This document shows, piece after piece, positions 15,668 through 25,380 of a DNA stretch of 64,000 nucleotides (position 1 is its first letter; each line of letters begins with the position of its first letter). The notes beneath the pieces were generated by a model. It did no database searches. It saw nothing but the letters and a program-made list of their open reading frames with translations, and was not told the origin of the DNA. The translations under genes and the position numbers were made by a program. The stretch is from Campylobacteraceae bacterium. Lineage in GTDB: Bacteria; Campylobacterota; Campylobacteria; Campylobacterales; Sulfurovaceae. The stretch spans positions 1-64,000 of the forward strand of contig JAMOOX010000007.1 of the NCBI GenBank assembly GCA_027065045.1. Reading direction: 5' to 3'.

Positions 15668-17643
15668 AAAATAATAAATTAAATAAAATAGTACAACAAG
15701 CTATATTATATCATCAAAAAGGTGATTTAAAAAATGCAGAAAAATATTATAAAAGAGTTATATCACTAGATTCTAATATTAGTGATACCTATGCTAATCT
15801 TGGCTTGATATATCAAACTTGGAATAATATAAATGAAGCAAAAATATATTATAAAAAAGCAATATATCGCAAAACAAAGAATATAGATATTTATAATAGA
15901 TTAGGATATATTTATCAACAAGATAAAAATATTATAGAAGCCAAAATATATTATAAAAAATCATTAGAAATTAATTCAAATCAGTTTGGTATATATATTA
16001 ATTTAGGAAATATATATAAAGAAAACAATGATTTTATAAATGCAGAGAAATATTATAAACAAGCTATTTCTATTAATCCAAATTATCCTGATATATATTA
16101 TAATTTAGGAAATTTATATAAAAATATGAATAGAGGAGAGGAGGCTAAAAAGTGTTATGAGAAAGTAATTTCACTTAATAATAATCATTTTCAGGCTTAT
16201 AATTCTCTTGGAAGTCAATATCAAGAGAAAAAAGAGTATCAAGAAACTTTAGCCTATTATATAAAATCATTAAAAATAAATCCAAATCAATTAGAAATAT
16301 GTAATAATATTCTTGCTTTATCAAAAGAGCTTGATATTGAAAATATAGAAGAGTATTATAAATTATCTTTATCTATTAATCCAAAACAATCTAAAGTATT
16401 AATTAATTTAGGAAAATTATATAATGATGAGGATAAGCTTGATGAAGCAGAAAAGTATTATAAAAAAGCTATAAATATTAATCCAAATAGGATAGAAGCA
16501 TATAATAACTTAGGCACTATATATAAAGATAGAGAAGAATTTGAAAAGGCAGAAGAGTATTATAAAAGAGCAATAAGTATTAATTCCAATTATAAGGAAG
16601 CTTATAGAAATTTAGGTAGTTTATATAATGATAAAAATAATATTAATTTAGCAAAAAAATATTATAACAAAGCGATTTCTATAGATTCTAATTATCTTGA
16701 TGCTATATTTAGCTTGTCTTTTATAAATTTAAAAGAACAAGATTATAAAATTGGATTTGAAAAGTATAAACTTAGGTATCATAATGATAGAGAAAATTTA
16801 CATACTCCTATTATAGATGAAAAGAGTATTCTAAACTCAATTGATAATATAAAAAACAGAACTATTCTTATCACAAGAGAACAAGGTTTTGGAGATTTAA
16901 TTCAATTTGTTAGGTTTTTACCAAAGTTTATAGATTTGGGTGCAAAAATTATTTGTGAAGTTGCACCAGAGTTGCTTAAATTATTTCAATATAACTATCC
17001 TCAAATAAAGTTTATTGATAATTTAGAAGATGATATTAAATTTGATTATAATTTTCCAATGCTTGATATTTGTTATCTATTTGGTACTACTTATGATACC
17101 ATTCCTTATAGTAGTGGTTATTTAGAGGTAGATAAGGCTAATTCTATCGATTATAAACTAGATATACAAAAAATAAAAATAGGAATTAATTGGCAAGGTT
17201 CTAAAGGACATATAAATGATAAAAATAGGTCTATAAACTTAGATTTATTGTTAAATTATTTAAATAAATTAGATAACAGATTTCAAATATATTCATTACA
17301 ATATGATATAGTTCAAGATGAAGATATATTACTTCAAAATAATAATATTATCAATTTAGGTAGTCAAGTAAGTGATTTTTATGATACAGCATTATTTATT
17401 GATAGTCTTGATTTAATTATAAGTGTAGATTCCTCGGTAGCTCATCTTAGTGCATCAATGAACAAAAAAACATTTATACTACTCCCTTTTGCATCAGATT
17501 GGAGATGGGGATTAGATGGTAATAAAACAAATTGGTATGATAGTATAACTCTATTTAGACAAAAAGAGATTTCTAATTGGAATAGTGTGTTAGAAGAGGT
17601 TGTATTAACTATTAATAATAAAGGTAAAAGAGATGAATATTAA
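15664..17643 (+). CDS. TPR protein with C-terminal GT-B glycosyltransferase-like domain
   Basis: A 659-residue protein. Residues ~1-360 are about ten TPR units spaced by 34 residues, each with the N-P-x-x-x-x-A-Y-x-N-L-G-x-x-Y type signature. Residues ~380-650 resemble the ADP-heptose/GT9 half of TPR-glycosyltransferases: ILITREQGFGDLIQFVRFLP, IKIGINWQGS, LIISVDSSVAHLSASMNKKTFILLP and DWRWGLDG. The product probably glycosylates a protein or glycan and uses the TPRs to hold its substrate. Its ATG overlaps the stop of the Rpn remnant and its end overlaps the Sel1 lipoprotein start by 11 bases, so the two downstream genes are coupled. Confidence 0.82.
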   Translation: MKNNKLNKIVQQAILYHQKGDLKNAEKYYKRVISLDSNISDTYANLGLIYQTWNNINEAKIYYKKAIYRKTKNIDIYNRLGYIYQQDKNIIEAKIYYKKSLEINSNQFGIYINLGNIYKENNDFINAEKYYKQAISINPNYPDIYYNLGNLYKNMNRGEEAKKCYEKVISLNNNHFQAYNSLGSQYQEKKEYQETLAYYIKSLKINPNQLEICNNILALSKELDIENIEEYYKLSLSINPKQSKVLINLGKLYNDEDKLDEAEKYYKKAININPNRIEAYNNLGTIYKDREEFEKAEEYYKRAISINSNYKEAYRNLGSLYNDKNNINLAKKYYNKAISIDSNYLDAIFSLSFINLKEQDYKIGFEKYKLRYHNDRENLHTPIIDEKSILNSIDNIKNRTILITREQGFGDLIQFVRFLPKFIDLGAKIICEVAPELLKLFQYNYPQIKFIDNLEDDIKFDYNFPMLDICYLFGTTYDTIPYSSGYLEVDKANSIDYKLDIQKIKIGINWQGSKGHINDKNRSINLDLLLNYLNKLDNRFQIYSLQYDIVQDEDILLQNNNIINLGSQVSDFYDTALFIDSLDLIISVDSSVAHLSASMNKKTFILLPFASDWRWGLDGNKTNWYDSITLFRQKEISNWNSVLEEVVLTINNKGKRDEY

Positions 17644-18253
17644 AATATTTGCTATATTATTGATAGGAGTTATCCTTTTTTTTGGTAGTTGTGTTAAAAA
17701 AGTAGATAGAGATAGTAGTAGTAGTTCTGCACCAGCTAATCCCTGTGAAGATGATGTAGATAATACAATTCATATATCTGCTACTAAAGCTTATAATGAT
17801 GAAGATTATTACAAAGCACTATATCTATATAAAAAAAGTTGTGCCACAAATTATACTCCAAGTTGTAACTATCTAGCATATTTTCATTATAGTGGTAAAA
17901 TTGTTGAAAAAGATGTAAAAAAAGCATTTAATATATATTTTCAATCTTGTAAAAGTGGTGATAGCATAGGGTGTTTTAATACAGCTAATATGCTAAGGGC
18001 AGGAGAGGGAATAGATAAAAGAAATGAAGAGTTAGCAGTATCACTATATAAGAGTAATTGTAAAAATGACCATTATAAATCTTGTTTCAATCTAGGAGTA
18101 ATGTATCACAAAGGTAAAGGTGTTGAAAAAAATATAGAGAAATCTAAATCATATTTTCAAAAAGCATGTGGTGGTGGAGTAGGGTTAGCTTGTAAGAATT
18201 TCTATCTAATTGAGAGTAAAAATGTGAAATATCTTCCTAATTTAAGAAAATAG
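17633..18253 (+). CDS. Cys-rich Sel1-repeat lipoprotein
   Basis: A 206-residue lipoprotein (signal ILLIGVILFFGSC, lipobox Cys ~20) with four Sel1-like repeats. Each repeat carries a cysteine pair (YKKSCATNYTPSCNYL, FQSCKSGDSIGCFN, YKSNCKNDHYKSCFN, FQKACGGGVGLACKN) as in the disulphide-braced Hcp proteins of Helicobacter. Such proteins are exported and stable; their binding partners are mostly unknown. Overlap with the TPR-glycosyltransferase suggests joint expression. Confidence 0.85.
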   Translation: MNIKIFAILLIGVILFFGSCVKKVDRDSSSSSAPANPCEDDVDNTIHISATKAYNDEDYYKALYLYKKSCATNYTPSCNYLAYFHYSGKIVEKDVKKAFNIYFQSCKSGDSIGCFNTANMLRAGEGIDKRNEELAVSLYKSNCKNDHYKSCFNLGVMYHKGKGVEKNIEKSKSYFQKACGGGVGLACKNFYLIESKNVKYLPNLRK

Positions 18254-18271
18254 AGATGAAGAGTTAAATTA

Positions 18272-18763
18272 ATTTAACTCCTCTATATACCTCTTAATAT
18301 ACTCTATATTACTATTTTCAATATGATTTCTAAGGTTTTTAACATTTTGATATATATTATTATCTCTCATAATTTTTTTTTCAATAGGTAAAAATATAGA
18401 GCTTTTTAGGGCAAATAGTAGAATTAGTAGTTCTCTATTTTCTATTATTATATTTAGATACTCATCTTTTGAGTAGTCAAATTTAGATTGGTTATATATT
18501 TTTTTTAACGAAGCGACCTAAAGCCTTTTTTACTATAAATTTTCCTACCATATTACTTAGCATTACTTTAGCTTTATATAATAATGATAGTAATAAAACT
18601 TGTTTCTCTTTATACTCATAAGGATTTAAATTATAATTTATAATTCTATTATGATTTTAGAAGAGAATAGTTGCTCTATGCTACTATATCTAGGAGTGCT
18701 ATTTTCAAACTTAGAGTAAAAATATTCTACTTTTGATAGCCCCCAATTCTTCAATATCTTCAT
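18272..18763 (-). pseudogene. Decayed gene directly after nifU
   Basis: A ~500-base gap with no intact gene. On the minus strand an ATG at 18763 follows the nifU stop with no gap and reads MKILKNWGLSKVEYFYSKFE for 42 codons, then stops. Two further coding-looking pieces follow in other frames (NLNPYEYKEKQVLLLSLLYK; DYSKDEYLNIIIENRELLIL) and end with EYIKRYIEELN near 18275. Together they suggest one former ~150-residue gene of the nifS-nifU operon. No family was recognised. Confidence 0.5.
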
Positions 18764-19738
18764 CTATATAGGCAATACTCTAATATTTTCATCAATTTTT
18801 TGTTTAAGTGTTGATTCAATTGCATATAAAGTTCCTGTCGTTCCACTAGCACAACTTCCACAAGCACCAAGATATTTGATAAATATATCAAAATGAGGTA
18901 AATTCTCTCTAATATCAACTATCTCCATATCACCACCATCCATTATAAGCATAGGTCTAATATACTCATCAATCACAGCATCAACAGCTTTAATTCTTTG
19001 GACTATTGTCATATCAGCAAAACTATTATTTCCACTATTATTAGCAGCATTTTCTAATCTCTCTTGGTTCATTTGTTTTTTGACTTGGTCTAATATATCT
19101 ACTAAATATATATCTTTTGGTTCATGCCCTCCAGGTCTAATACAAGATTTACAGTAGCTTCCTGCTTTTGTAATCTCAATAATCTGTTCTACCTCTGTGA
19201 TATTATGTTCTCTAATCGCATCTACTATATCTTTGTGTGTTTTTCTAGCACATTCACATACAATATCACTATTTTCAATCTCACTTCTCTCTACACCTTT
19301 ATATTGAGCAACAGCTTCTAATATTACATCATAAGCCATTACCGAACAGTGCATTTTTTGAGGTGGTACAGCAGGAGTATCTACATCATCTCTCAAAAAT
19401 GCTTCTACCTCTGTATTGGTAATATGAATAGCATCATCTACCTTTTTACCAATACAAAGCTCTGCCATAGCATCACTACTAGCAATAGCAGTTCCACAAC
19501 CAAAACTTTTGAATTTAGAATCCAAAATTGTATCGGTTTTTTCATCAACCAACCAAAAAAGTCTTACAGCATCTCCACAACTCTCTGCTCCAAAGTCTGC
19601 TACAATTAATCTTGCACCTCTCTCATCTGCATCAGCTTGTGTAAATTCACCCATAGCCTTTGGAAAGTTCATTCTCTCTTGAACTTTTTCACTATATTGT
19701 TCCCACACATTACCTGTAACTAAATCACCTCTTGCCAT
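18764..19738 (-). CDS. nifU: Fe-S scaffold protein NifU (three-domain)
   Basis: A 324-residue full-length NifU. The N-terminal IscU-like domain has the three cluster cysteines (AESCGDA, SFGCGTA, KMHCSVM). The central domain has the permanent [2Fe-2S] cysteines (VCECARKTH and SYCKSCIRPGG). The C-terminal Nfu domain has the CxxC in LGACGSCASGTTG. It assembles clusters from sulphur delivered by NifS (next gene upstream). In Campylobacterota this NIF pair is the main Fe-S system, not a nitrogenase-only one. A long hairpin separates the two genes. Confidence 0.95.
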   Translation of the reverse strand: MARGDLVTGNVWEQYSEKVQERMNFPKAMGEFTQADADERGARLIVADFGAESCGDAVRLFWLVDEKTDTILDSKFKSFGCGTAIASSDAMAELCIGKKVDDAIHITNTEVEAFLRDDVDTPAVPPQKMHCSVMAYDVILEAVAQYKGVERSEIENSDIVCECARKTHKDIVDAIREHNITEVEQIIEITKAGSYCKSCIRPGGHEPKDIYLVDILDQVKKQMNQERLENAANNSGNNSFADMTIVQRIKAVDAVIDEYIRPMLIMDGGDMEIVDIRENLPHFDIFIKYLGACGSCASGTTGTLYAIESTLKQKIDENIRVLPI

Positions 19739-19781
19739 TTTGTATCCTTTATCTGTTCAATCTTTTATTAACTTATTTGAA

Positions 19782-19808
19782 TATTTGGTGGGTAAAACCC
19801 ACCAAATA
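19782..19808. repeat. Perfect 12-bp stem between nifS and nifU
   Basis: TATTTGGTGGGT, AAA loop, ACCCACCAAATA. This is the strongest copy of the GGTGGGTAAAACCCACC repeat. It lies between the nifS stop and the nifU start on the shared transcript and could tune the relative output of the two genes or stabilise mRNA ends. Confidence 0.65.
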
Positions 19809-19819
19809 CTATTATAGAT

Positions 19820-21013
19820 TTAGTGTAAATGTACGCTAAATGCCTCTTGTTTTGCATAAGTCATAGATATTTCTCTAAGTCTTATAACAGTGGATTTCAC
19901 TTTTTCCAATACGAAATCAATATCATCTTTGGTTGTATATTTACTTAAAGCAAACATTACCGTAGCATTTGCTATCTCTACTTTTTCTCCTAATGCCTCA
20001 ACTACTGCACTACTCTCTAAATCTTCACTACTACAACTACTACCAGTTGAGAGATATATCTTATGAGTATTCATATCCCACAACATCGCTTCACCCTCAA
20101 TACCTCTAAATGATATTGCTACAAGGTTTTTAAGTCTATTCTCTCTTGGTACATAGCTTTTTGTATCAGGTATTTTGAGAAGCTCATCTTCTAAATAATC
20201 TCTAAGGTCTTGAACCGTTTTAGTAATCAATGGTAAGTTTATATTAGCAATCTCTAGTGCTATTGCCATGGCAGCTACACCATTATTATATAGACTTCCT
20301 GCTCTCTTGCCACCCATAATATTTTTAGAACCATGAATTAATGGAGTATAAGGTACTCCACCTTTTACAAATAATCCACCAATCCCTTTTGGACCATGGA
20401 ACTTATGAGCAGACCAACTAAAGTAATCAACACCTAAATCCTGAACATCTACCTCTAATTTACCAATAGCTTGAGCCCCATCACTATGAAAATATACTCC
20501 ATTTTCTTTGGCTATTTTTGCTATCTCTTTGATATCTTGAATAGCCCCTGTCTCATTTGATGCCATTAATACTGTAATAAGAGCTGTTTTATCTGTGATA
20601 GCCTCTCTTATCTCATCAATTTTAACTAATCCATTACTATCAGTCCCAACATAAGTTACATCCATACCCATTGATTTACAATATTTAAGAGGAGATTTAA
20701 TAGAGGCATGTTCTGCTACTGTTGAAATTATATGATTTTTTTCGCTACCATTTAGGAACTTATCTAAAAATGTCTTAATTACTATATTATTACCCTCTGT
20801 TGTAGAAGATGTGATAATAATATCATCATCATCACTAGCATTAATACCATCATAAAGTTTATCATAAGCATCATTTAATAATGCTCTTGTCTCTATTCCT
20901 TTGTCATAAATTACATTTATATTACCAAATTTTTTAATATTTTCTATATAGACTTCTTCAACTCGTGAATCCATCTGTGTTGTTGAATTATTATCTAAAT
21001 ATACTTCATTCAT
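19820..21013 (-). CDS. nifS: Cysteine desulfurase NifS
   Basis: A 397-residue PLP enzyme that takes sulphur from cysteine for Fe-S assembly. Motifs: NNSTTQMDSRV at the N-terminus, TSSTTEGNNIVI, VAEHASIKSP, HSDGAQAIGKLEVDV, the PLP-lysine motif SWSAHKFHGPKGIGGL, and the mobile-loop cysteine in STGSSCSSEDLESS. Length is normal. It is upstream of nifU on the same strand and very likely in one operon. Confidence 0.95.
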   Translation of the reverse strand: MNEVYLDNNSTTQMDSRVEEVYIENIKKFGNINVIYDKGIETRALLNDAYDKLYDGINASDDDDIIITSSTTEGNNIVIKTFLDKFLNGSEKNHIISTVAEHASIKSPLKYCKSMGMDVTYVGTDSNGLVKIDEIREAITDKTALITVLMASNETGAIQDIKEIAKIAKENGVYFHSDGAQAIGKLEVDVQDLGVDYFSWSAHKFHGPKGIGGLFVKGGVPYTPLIHGSKNIMGGKRAGSLYNNGVAAMAIALEIANINLPLITKTVQDLRDYLEDELLKIPDTKSYVPRENRLKNLVAISFRGIEGEAMLWDMNTHKIYLSTGSSCSSEDLESSAVVEALGEKVEIANATVMFALSKYTTKDDIDFVLEKVKSTVIRLREISMTYAKQEAFSVHLH

Positions 21014-21164
21014 AAATCACACCTTTTTAGTCTTTTATTTACTTTATACATTTTTTATCTTTATTGTTAGCTTAATAAATCAAAAATATTGCAATATATT
21101 TATTAAAAAATAAAATAAGTGGGTAATGGTGTTAAATATTGGTAGATTTTATCTACCAATATAT

Positions 21165-21578
21165 CTAATCTTTCTCTTCTACTTTAACTTTACCTATGGC
21201 ATCAAGTACACCATTGATAAATTTAGGAGATTTCTCATCTGCAAGTTCTTTGGCAAGTTCTACAGCTTCATTTATAATAATAGCTCTATCTGTTTTGGCA
21301 ACTAATATCTCATAAGCCCCCAATCTCATAATAGATTTCTCTACTTTACCAATATTATTATAATCCCACTCTTTGAGATGTTTTTTAATCTCAATATCTA
21401 ACATCTCAATATTTTCAAGAGTACCCTCAAAAAGCTCTTTAGAAAAAACTCTCTGTTTATTTCTAATTTTTCCCTCTTCTAATATCTCATCAAAAAATTT
21501 AGCGATACCCTCATTTCCCAAATCATAAGCATATAATAACCCTACAACAGCACTTCTTGCTTGGTGTCTAGTAGCCAT
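21165..21578 (-). CDS. nusB: Transcription antitermination factor NusB
   Basis: A 137-residue all-helical protein that binds boxA RNA with NusE to keep RNA polymerase elongating through rRNA operons. Signature pieces are [30 protein letters not shown] and [30 protein letters not shown]. It overlaps the ribH stop by 11 bases, the common ribH-nusB pairing. Confidence 0.95.
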   Translation of the reverse strand: MATRHQARSAVVGLLYAYDLGNEGIAKFFDEILEEGKIRNKQRVFSKELFEGTLENIEMLDIEIKKHLKEWDYNNIGKVEKSIMRLGAYEILVAKTDRAIIINEAVELAKELADEKSPKFINGVLDAIGKVKVEEKD

Positions 21579-22044
21579 TTTCTAGCTCACTATAAAGATT
21601 TATCATCTCAATTAAACTAACCATTGCTTCGCCACCTTTATTTCCTGCTTTTGTACCAGCTCGTTCTATCGCTTGTTCAATACTATCAACTGTAAGTACC
21701 CCAAATGTAGCAGGTTTACCATATTTTAAAGTTACACTTGCTACACCTTTTGTTGCCTCTGCTGATACATAATCAAAATGAGGAGTAGCCCCACGAATTA
21801 CAGCACCCAAACAACATACTGCATCATATTTACCACTTGCTAATGCTTTATCAAGTGCAAATGGAATTTCAAATGCCCCTGGTACTAAAATCAAATCTAA
21901 ATCATCTACATCTCCACCATGTCTAGCATAAACATCTTTTGCACCCTCAACCAATCTATCTGTGATAAAATGGTTAAATCTTGCATTTATAATGGCTACC
22001 TTTTTACTTTTATTTACGCTTAAATTACCCTCTACGATATTCAT
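21568..22044 (-). CDS. ribH: Lumazine synthase
   Basis: A 158-residue 6,7-dimethyl-8-ribityllumazine synthase, the next-to-last step of riboflavin synthesis. It has [49 protein letters not shown] (with the active-site His) and [17 protein letters not shown]. Upstream of and overlapping nusB. Confidence 0.95.
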   Translation of the reverse strand: MNIVEGNLSVNKSKKVAIINARFNHFITDRLVEGAKDVYARHGGDVDDLDLILVPGAFEIPFALDKALASGKYDAVCCLGAVIRGATPHFDYVSAEATKGVASVTLKYGKPATFGVLTVDSIEQAIERAGTKAGNKGGEAMVSLIEMINLYSELENGY

Positions 22045-22061
22045 TTTTTTCCTTTTAAATT

Positions 22062-22928
22062 TTAATTCTCTAATGAGATTATACTATTTTCTAATTTAAT
22101 TTGCTTACTCTCTATTAAAGCATTTAAACCCTTTTTAAAACTTTTTTTACTCAATCCAAATATCTCTTTTATAATCTCAGGAGAACTTTTAGATGTTATT
22201 TCAAGAGAGTTACCCTTATCTTTTAAAACTTCTAAAATTTTATCTTGTGCATAATTATCATTTGAGATTGGTTGTAGTGATAAATCAAGCTTAAAATCAG
22301 GACGAACCTTTTTGATATATGCTCTATATTTATCACCTATATTTATATTATCAAATATCTCATTATCAAAAAGCATTCCCTCATATTTAGAGTCTGCTAT
22401 CACTTTATATCCAAGAGGAGTCTTAGCAATTACTATAATCTCCATCTCTTTATTCTCATGAAGCCCTTTCATATCTCTAATAATATGCTTACCTATTTTA
22501 TGAGTCCCATATAATCGTCCTGTTTCTCTATCAAGACAAACTCTCAAAATAAACTTTTTACCTACATGAAAATATGCTTTTTGTTGAGATAGAGGTACAA
22601 ACAAATCTTTTGGCAATCCCCAATCAATAAATGCTCCATACTGTTTATAATCTACAACCTCACCATAAAAATACTCACCCTCCATAGCATAAGGGCGTTT
22701 GGTTGTAGCAATTAATCTATCTTCTGAATCATGATATATAAATACATCAATCTCATCATACATATTCATATCTTTTGTTACATAAGCATTTGGCAGAAGT
22801 ACCTCTTGTTCATTACCACTGCGTAAAAAAAATCCAAAATCTGTATCTTTATATATCTCTAATTTATGGACACTACCTGCTTCTATTACATTATCTATCA
22901 CTATATTATCCTTTATTGTGCCTTGCAA
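22062..22928 (-). CDS. S1-domain RNA-binding protein, CvfB/YitL-like
   Basis: A 288-residue protein with tandem S1-like OB folds ([19 protein letters not shown] at ~32-50; [28 protein letters not shown] at ~88-115; a third near 165-220) and a C-terminal winged-helix-like part ([22 protein letters not shown]). CvfB relatives bind RNA and affect gene expression and virulence in Gram-positives. It lies 17 bases upstream of ribH on the same strand. The upstream spacer shows an AT-rich promoter zone. Confidence 0.8.
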   Translation of the reverse strand: MQGTIKDNIVIDNVIEAGSVHKLEIYKDTDFGFFLRSGNEQEVLLPNAYVTKDMNMYDEIDVFIYHDSEDRLIATTKRPYAMEGEYFYGEVVDYKQYGAFIDWGLPKDLFVPLSQQKAYFHVGKKFILRVCLDRETGRLYGTHKIGKHIIRDMKGLHENKEMEIIVIAKTPLGYKVIADSKYEGMLFDNEIFDNINIGDKYRAYIKKVRPDFKLDLSLQPISNDNYAQDKILEVLKDKGNSLEITSKSSPEIIKEIFGLSKKSFKKGLNALIESKQIKLENSIISLEN

Positions 22929-23013
22929 AAAAGGACTTTTAAAATGAAAAACATTATACCAAAATATACTTCAAAATCATATAATATATAAAATATGATA
23001 CTATATATTCTAT

Positions 23014-24123
23014 CTAATCTTCAAATTTTTTATCTATAAAATGTTTAAAAATCTCTGTTACAAGCTCTATTCGTTCAATAAAACTCTGCTTATTAGCTCT
23101 CTCATTTACAGTATGGTCGCCATCTCCATAAGGCCCAAATCCATCAAGAGTAGCCACTCCACAAGATGAGATAATATTAGCATCACTTACTCCACCTCTT
23201 TGTTCTAATGGTAGATTAATATTACATAAAGTATTAATTTTTGCTATAAAATCTTTTTGATTAGATGATGGTTGCATTACATCTCTTTGGATACCTCCAC
23301 TTAGAGTTGATTGGCTTCCCTCTACAAAGCTTTGGGCTACAATTTTATCAATCTCTTTGAGTACTCTCTCTTTTTCATTACTATCTGTATATCTTAGTTC
23401 AAATGTTAGTTTTGAGTGTGGTGAGATTGTATTTGCTCCTATTCCACCCTCTATTTTACCTACATTTAGAGTCGTACCTTTGGATAAATCTGTGAGTTTG
23501 ACAAGTTCAATTAATTTAAGTGAAGCTTCCATATTGGCATCTATTCCACTGCTATAATGATTTCCTGCGTGAGATGCTTTGCCCTTAATATCTATAAAAA
23601 ATGTACCTACACCTTTTCTTGCTTCTACCACTTCACCATTTAATCCACTCGCTTCAAAAACCATACAATAATCATAATTAGAGGCTAATTTAGCACTTAA
23701 AAACTTGCTATCATCACTACCTGTCTCTTCATCACTTACAAGTAAAAAATCAATATTATAAATAGTGCCAAACTTATTATATATATTTTGAAGTGCTTTA
23801 TATGCTACGAAATTACCACCTTTCATATCACATACACCTGCACCATATATCCACTCATTGTCTTCTCTAAATCCCTCAAAGCTATTTGGTGGGAAAACTG
23901 TATCAAGGTGTCCTAGAAGCAATAATTTTTTGCCCTCTCTTTGTGGGCTAATTAGATGTAGATGGTCGCCTATATCTCCTCTTTCATGTCTTTGTAGGCT
24001 AAATCCAATATCTTCTAGCCAAGAGGCAAAGATATTTCCATTAATATCTACACCCTCTTTATTATTTGTCCATGAATTTATCTCTATAATCTCTCTTAAT
24101 TTATCTAATTCAAGATTTTGCAT
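23014..24123 (-). CDS. M20 family metallopeptidase (carboxypeptidase G2-like)
   Basis: A 369-residue zinc amidohydrolase. Zinc-site segments are LLLGHLDTVFP (His, Asp), GAGVCDMKGG (bridging Asp), VSDEETGS (Glu-Glu pair), EASGLNGEVVEARKG and a C-terminal GDHTVNERA (His). The dimerisation domain occupies residues ~175-285. It removes C-terminal residues from peptides or folate-like substrates; the exact substrate is unknown. Its start overlaps the stop of the upstream ferritin-like gene by 14 bases. Confidence 0.85.
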   Translation of the reverse strand: MQNLELDKLREIIEINSWTNNKEGVDINGNIFASWLEDIGFSLQRHERGDIGDHLHLISPQREGKKLLLLGHLDTVFPPNSFEGFREDNEWIYGAGVCDMKGGNFVAYKALQNIYNKFGTIYNIDFLLVSDEETGSDDSKFLSAKLASNYDYCMVFEASGLNGEVVEARKGVGTFFIDIKGKASHAGNHYSSGIDANMEASLKLIELVKLTDLSKGTTLNVGKIEGGIGANTISPHSKLTFELRYTDSNEKERVLKEIDKIVAQSFVEGSQSTLSGGIQRDVMQPSSNQKDFIAKINTLCNINLPLEQRGGVSDANIISSCGVATLDGFGPYGDGDHTVNERANKQSFIERIELVTEIFKHFIDKKFED

Positions 24124-24931
24124 AATACTCTAAAGCCTCTTCCATTAAAGCTATATGATAATTCTCTTGATTATTTATCAAATCAAAAAACTTTGCTAAC
24201 TCATCTGAATCTTGTGAGACTGCATCAGATAATCTTTTACACTCCTCTTTTGCATTAAGTTCTTCATTTATTCCATCTTTTAAAAATGCACTCATATCTG
24301 CTACTTTATAAAGCTCTTCATTGATAATTCTAGGTATTGCTAATATTCCCATATCTGCCATCATCTGCCCAAAACTTCTTAGATGAAAAAAGCTCTCATC
24401 AATTAAAATAGAGAAAATTCTATTTAAAAATGCATCATTACTATTTGCTTTGAGATAATTATATATCATAATAAGTTCATACTCTTTGTAGCTCTCTTCA
24501 AATAAAAATATAGTCAAAGCATCTCTAGCTTCATCTTTTAATTTAATATTATCTAACTCTCTTTTGGTGTTAAAAGCAGTTACTTTTTCTTCTTCCATCA
24601 ATGATATATCATATTTAATAAAGGTTAAATCACTTAATATTCTCTCTCTTAATGCTTTATCATCTATAACATCAAGATTATCTATAATTTTCTCAATTCG
24701 TTTGATAATATCATTTAATAGATAAGAGAAGTTTTCTACCTTGATAGGGATAGCCTCTCTATTATAGTTATAATCAATATTAGATTTAATAAGAGCATTC
24801 TCTACCCAAGTAAAGTGTTTAAATAGAATATCAGAACTATCAAAAAGTTTTATTTTACTCTTTTTTGATACAAATCCTGCCATTAATGTCTCTAGCCATA
24901 CCTCATGAATATCTATAAAAATTTGTTTCAT
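24110..24931 (-). CDS. Putative ferritin-like helical protein
   Basis: A 273-residue, mostly helical protein without a family I can name. Acid/His pairs in long helices (IDESFFHLRSFGQMMADMG near residue 185 and NNQENYHIALMEEALEYY at the end) have the E-x-x-H spacing of ferritin-like diiron proteins. The gene starts 1 base after the IscU-like gene and overlaps the M20 peptidase. A role in iron storage or Fe-S supply is an inference from neighbour and motifs. Confidence 0.5.
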   Translation of the reverse strand: MKQIFIDIHEVWLETLMAGFVSKKSKIKLFDSSDILFKHFTWVENALIKSNIDYNYNREAIPIKVENFSYLLNDIIKRIEKIIDNLDVIDDKALRERILSDLTFIKYDISLMEEEKVTAFNTKRELDNIKLKDEARDALTIFLFEESYKEYELIMIYNYLKANSNDAFLNRIFSILIDESFFHLRSFGQMMADMGILAIPRIINEELYKVADMSAFLKDGINEELNAKEECKRLSDAVSQDSDELAKFFDLINNQENYHIALMEEALEYYAKS

Positions 24932-25369
24932 CTACTTATTTTCCTCTTTTTGTTCTATCTCACAACTATATGATATTGATTTAGATACTACTAGTGCATT
25001 TTTATCTTTTAATCTATCACTATAATTTTGATACATTGACTTATATGCCATTACTACCATCTCCGAACAAGCAGCCTCTTCACTTGGTTTATCATCAAGC
25101 ATATCAAGGATTTTATCAGCCAAAATATCAGCCTCTTCTATCAACTCATTTTTGACTGAATCTGTAAATATAGAACCAGCTACAATAGTAGAACTACACC
25201 CAATAGCTTGAAATTTTATATCTAATATTCTATTATTTTCTATTTTAGCATATAGTGCTACTTTCTCACCATTTTGAGGATTCTCACCTAATCCCTCACA
25301 ATCACTATCTTCAATTACACCATAGTTCTTAGGTTCCATCATATGTTCTAATATCTCGCCCATTTCCAT
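24932..25369 (-). CDS. IscU/NifU-N-like Fe-S scaffold with altered first Cys site
   Basis: A 145-residue single-domain NifU_N protein. Two of the usual cluster cysteines are present (FQAIGCSSTIVAG and AACSEMVVMAYK). The first site, normally G-x-x-x-C-G-D, reads GENPQNGEK, so the cysteine is replaced by Asn; a nearby Cys in DSDCEGLG may substitute. It is additional to the three-domain NifU at 18764 and lies between a small conserved gene and the ferritin-like gene. It could be a specialised carrier rather than a main scaffold. Confidence 0.75.
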   Translation of the reverse strand: MEMGEILEHMMEPKNYGVIEDSDCEGLGENPQNGEKVALYAKIENNRILDIKFQAIGCSSTIVAGSIFTDSVKNELIEEADILADKILDMLDDKPSEEAACSEMVVMAYKSMYQNYSDRLKDKNALVVSKSISYSCEIEQKEENK

Positions 25370-25380
25370 AATAAAATCCT

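Noticed and set aside
15664-16750. Tandem DNA repeat or CRISPR-like array
   Set aside because: The periodic TATTATAAAA-rich pattern has a 102-base period and encodes 34-residue TPR units; there are no identical repeats with unique spacers. No CRISPR array was seen anywhere in the window.
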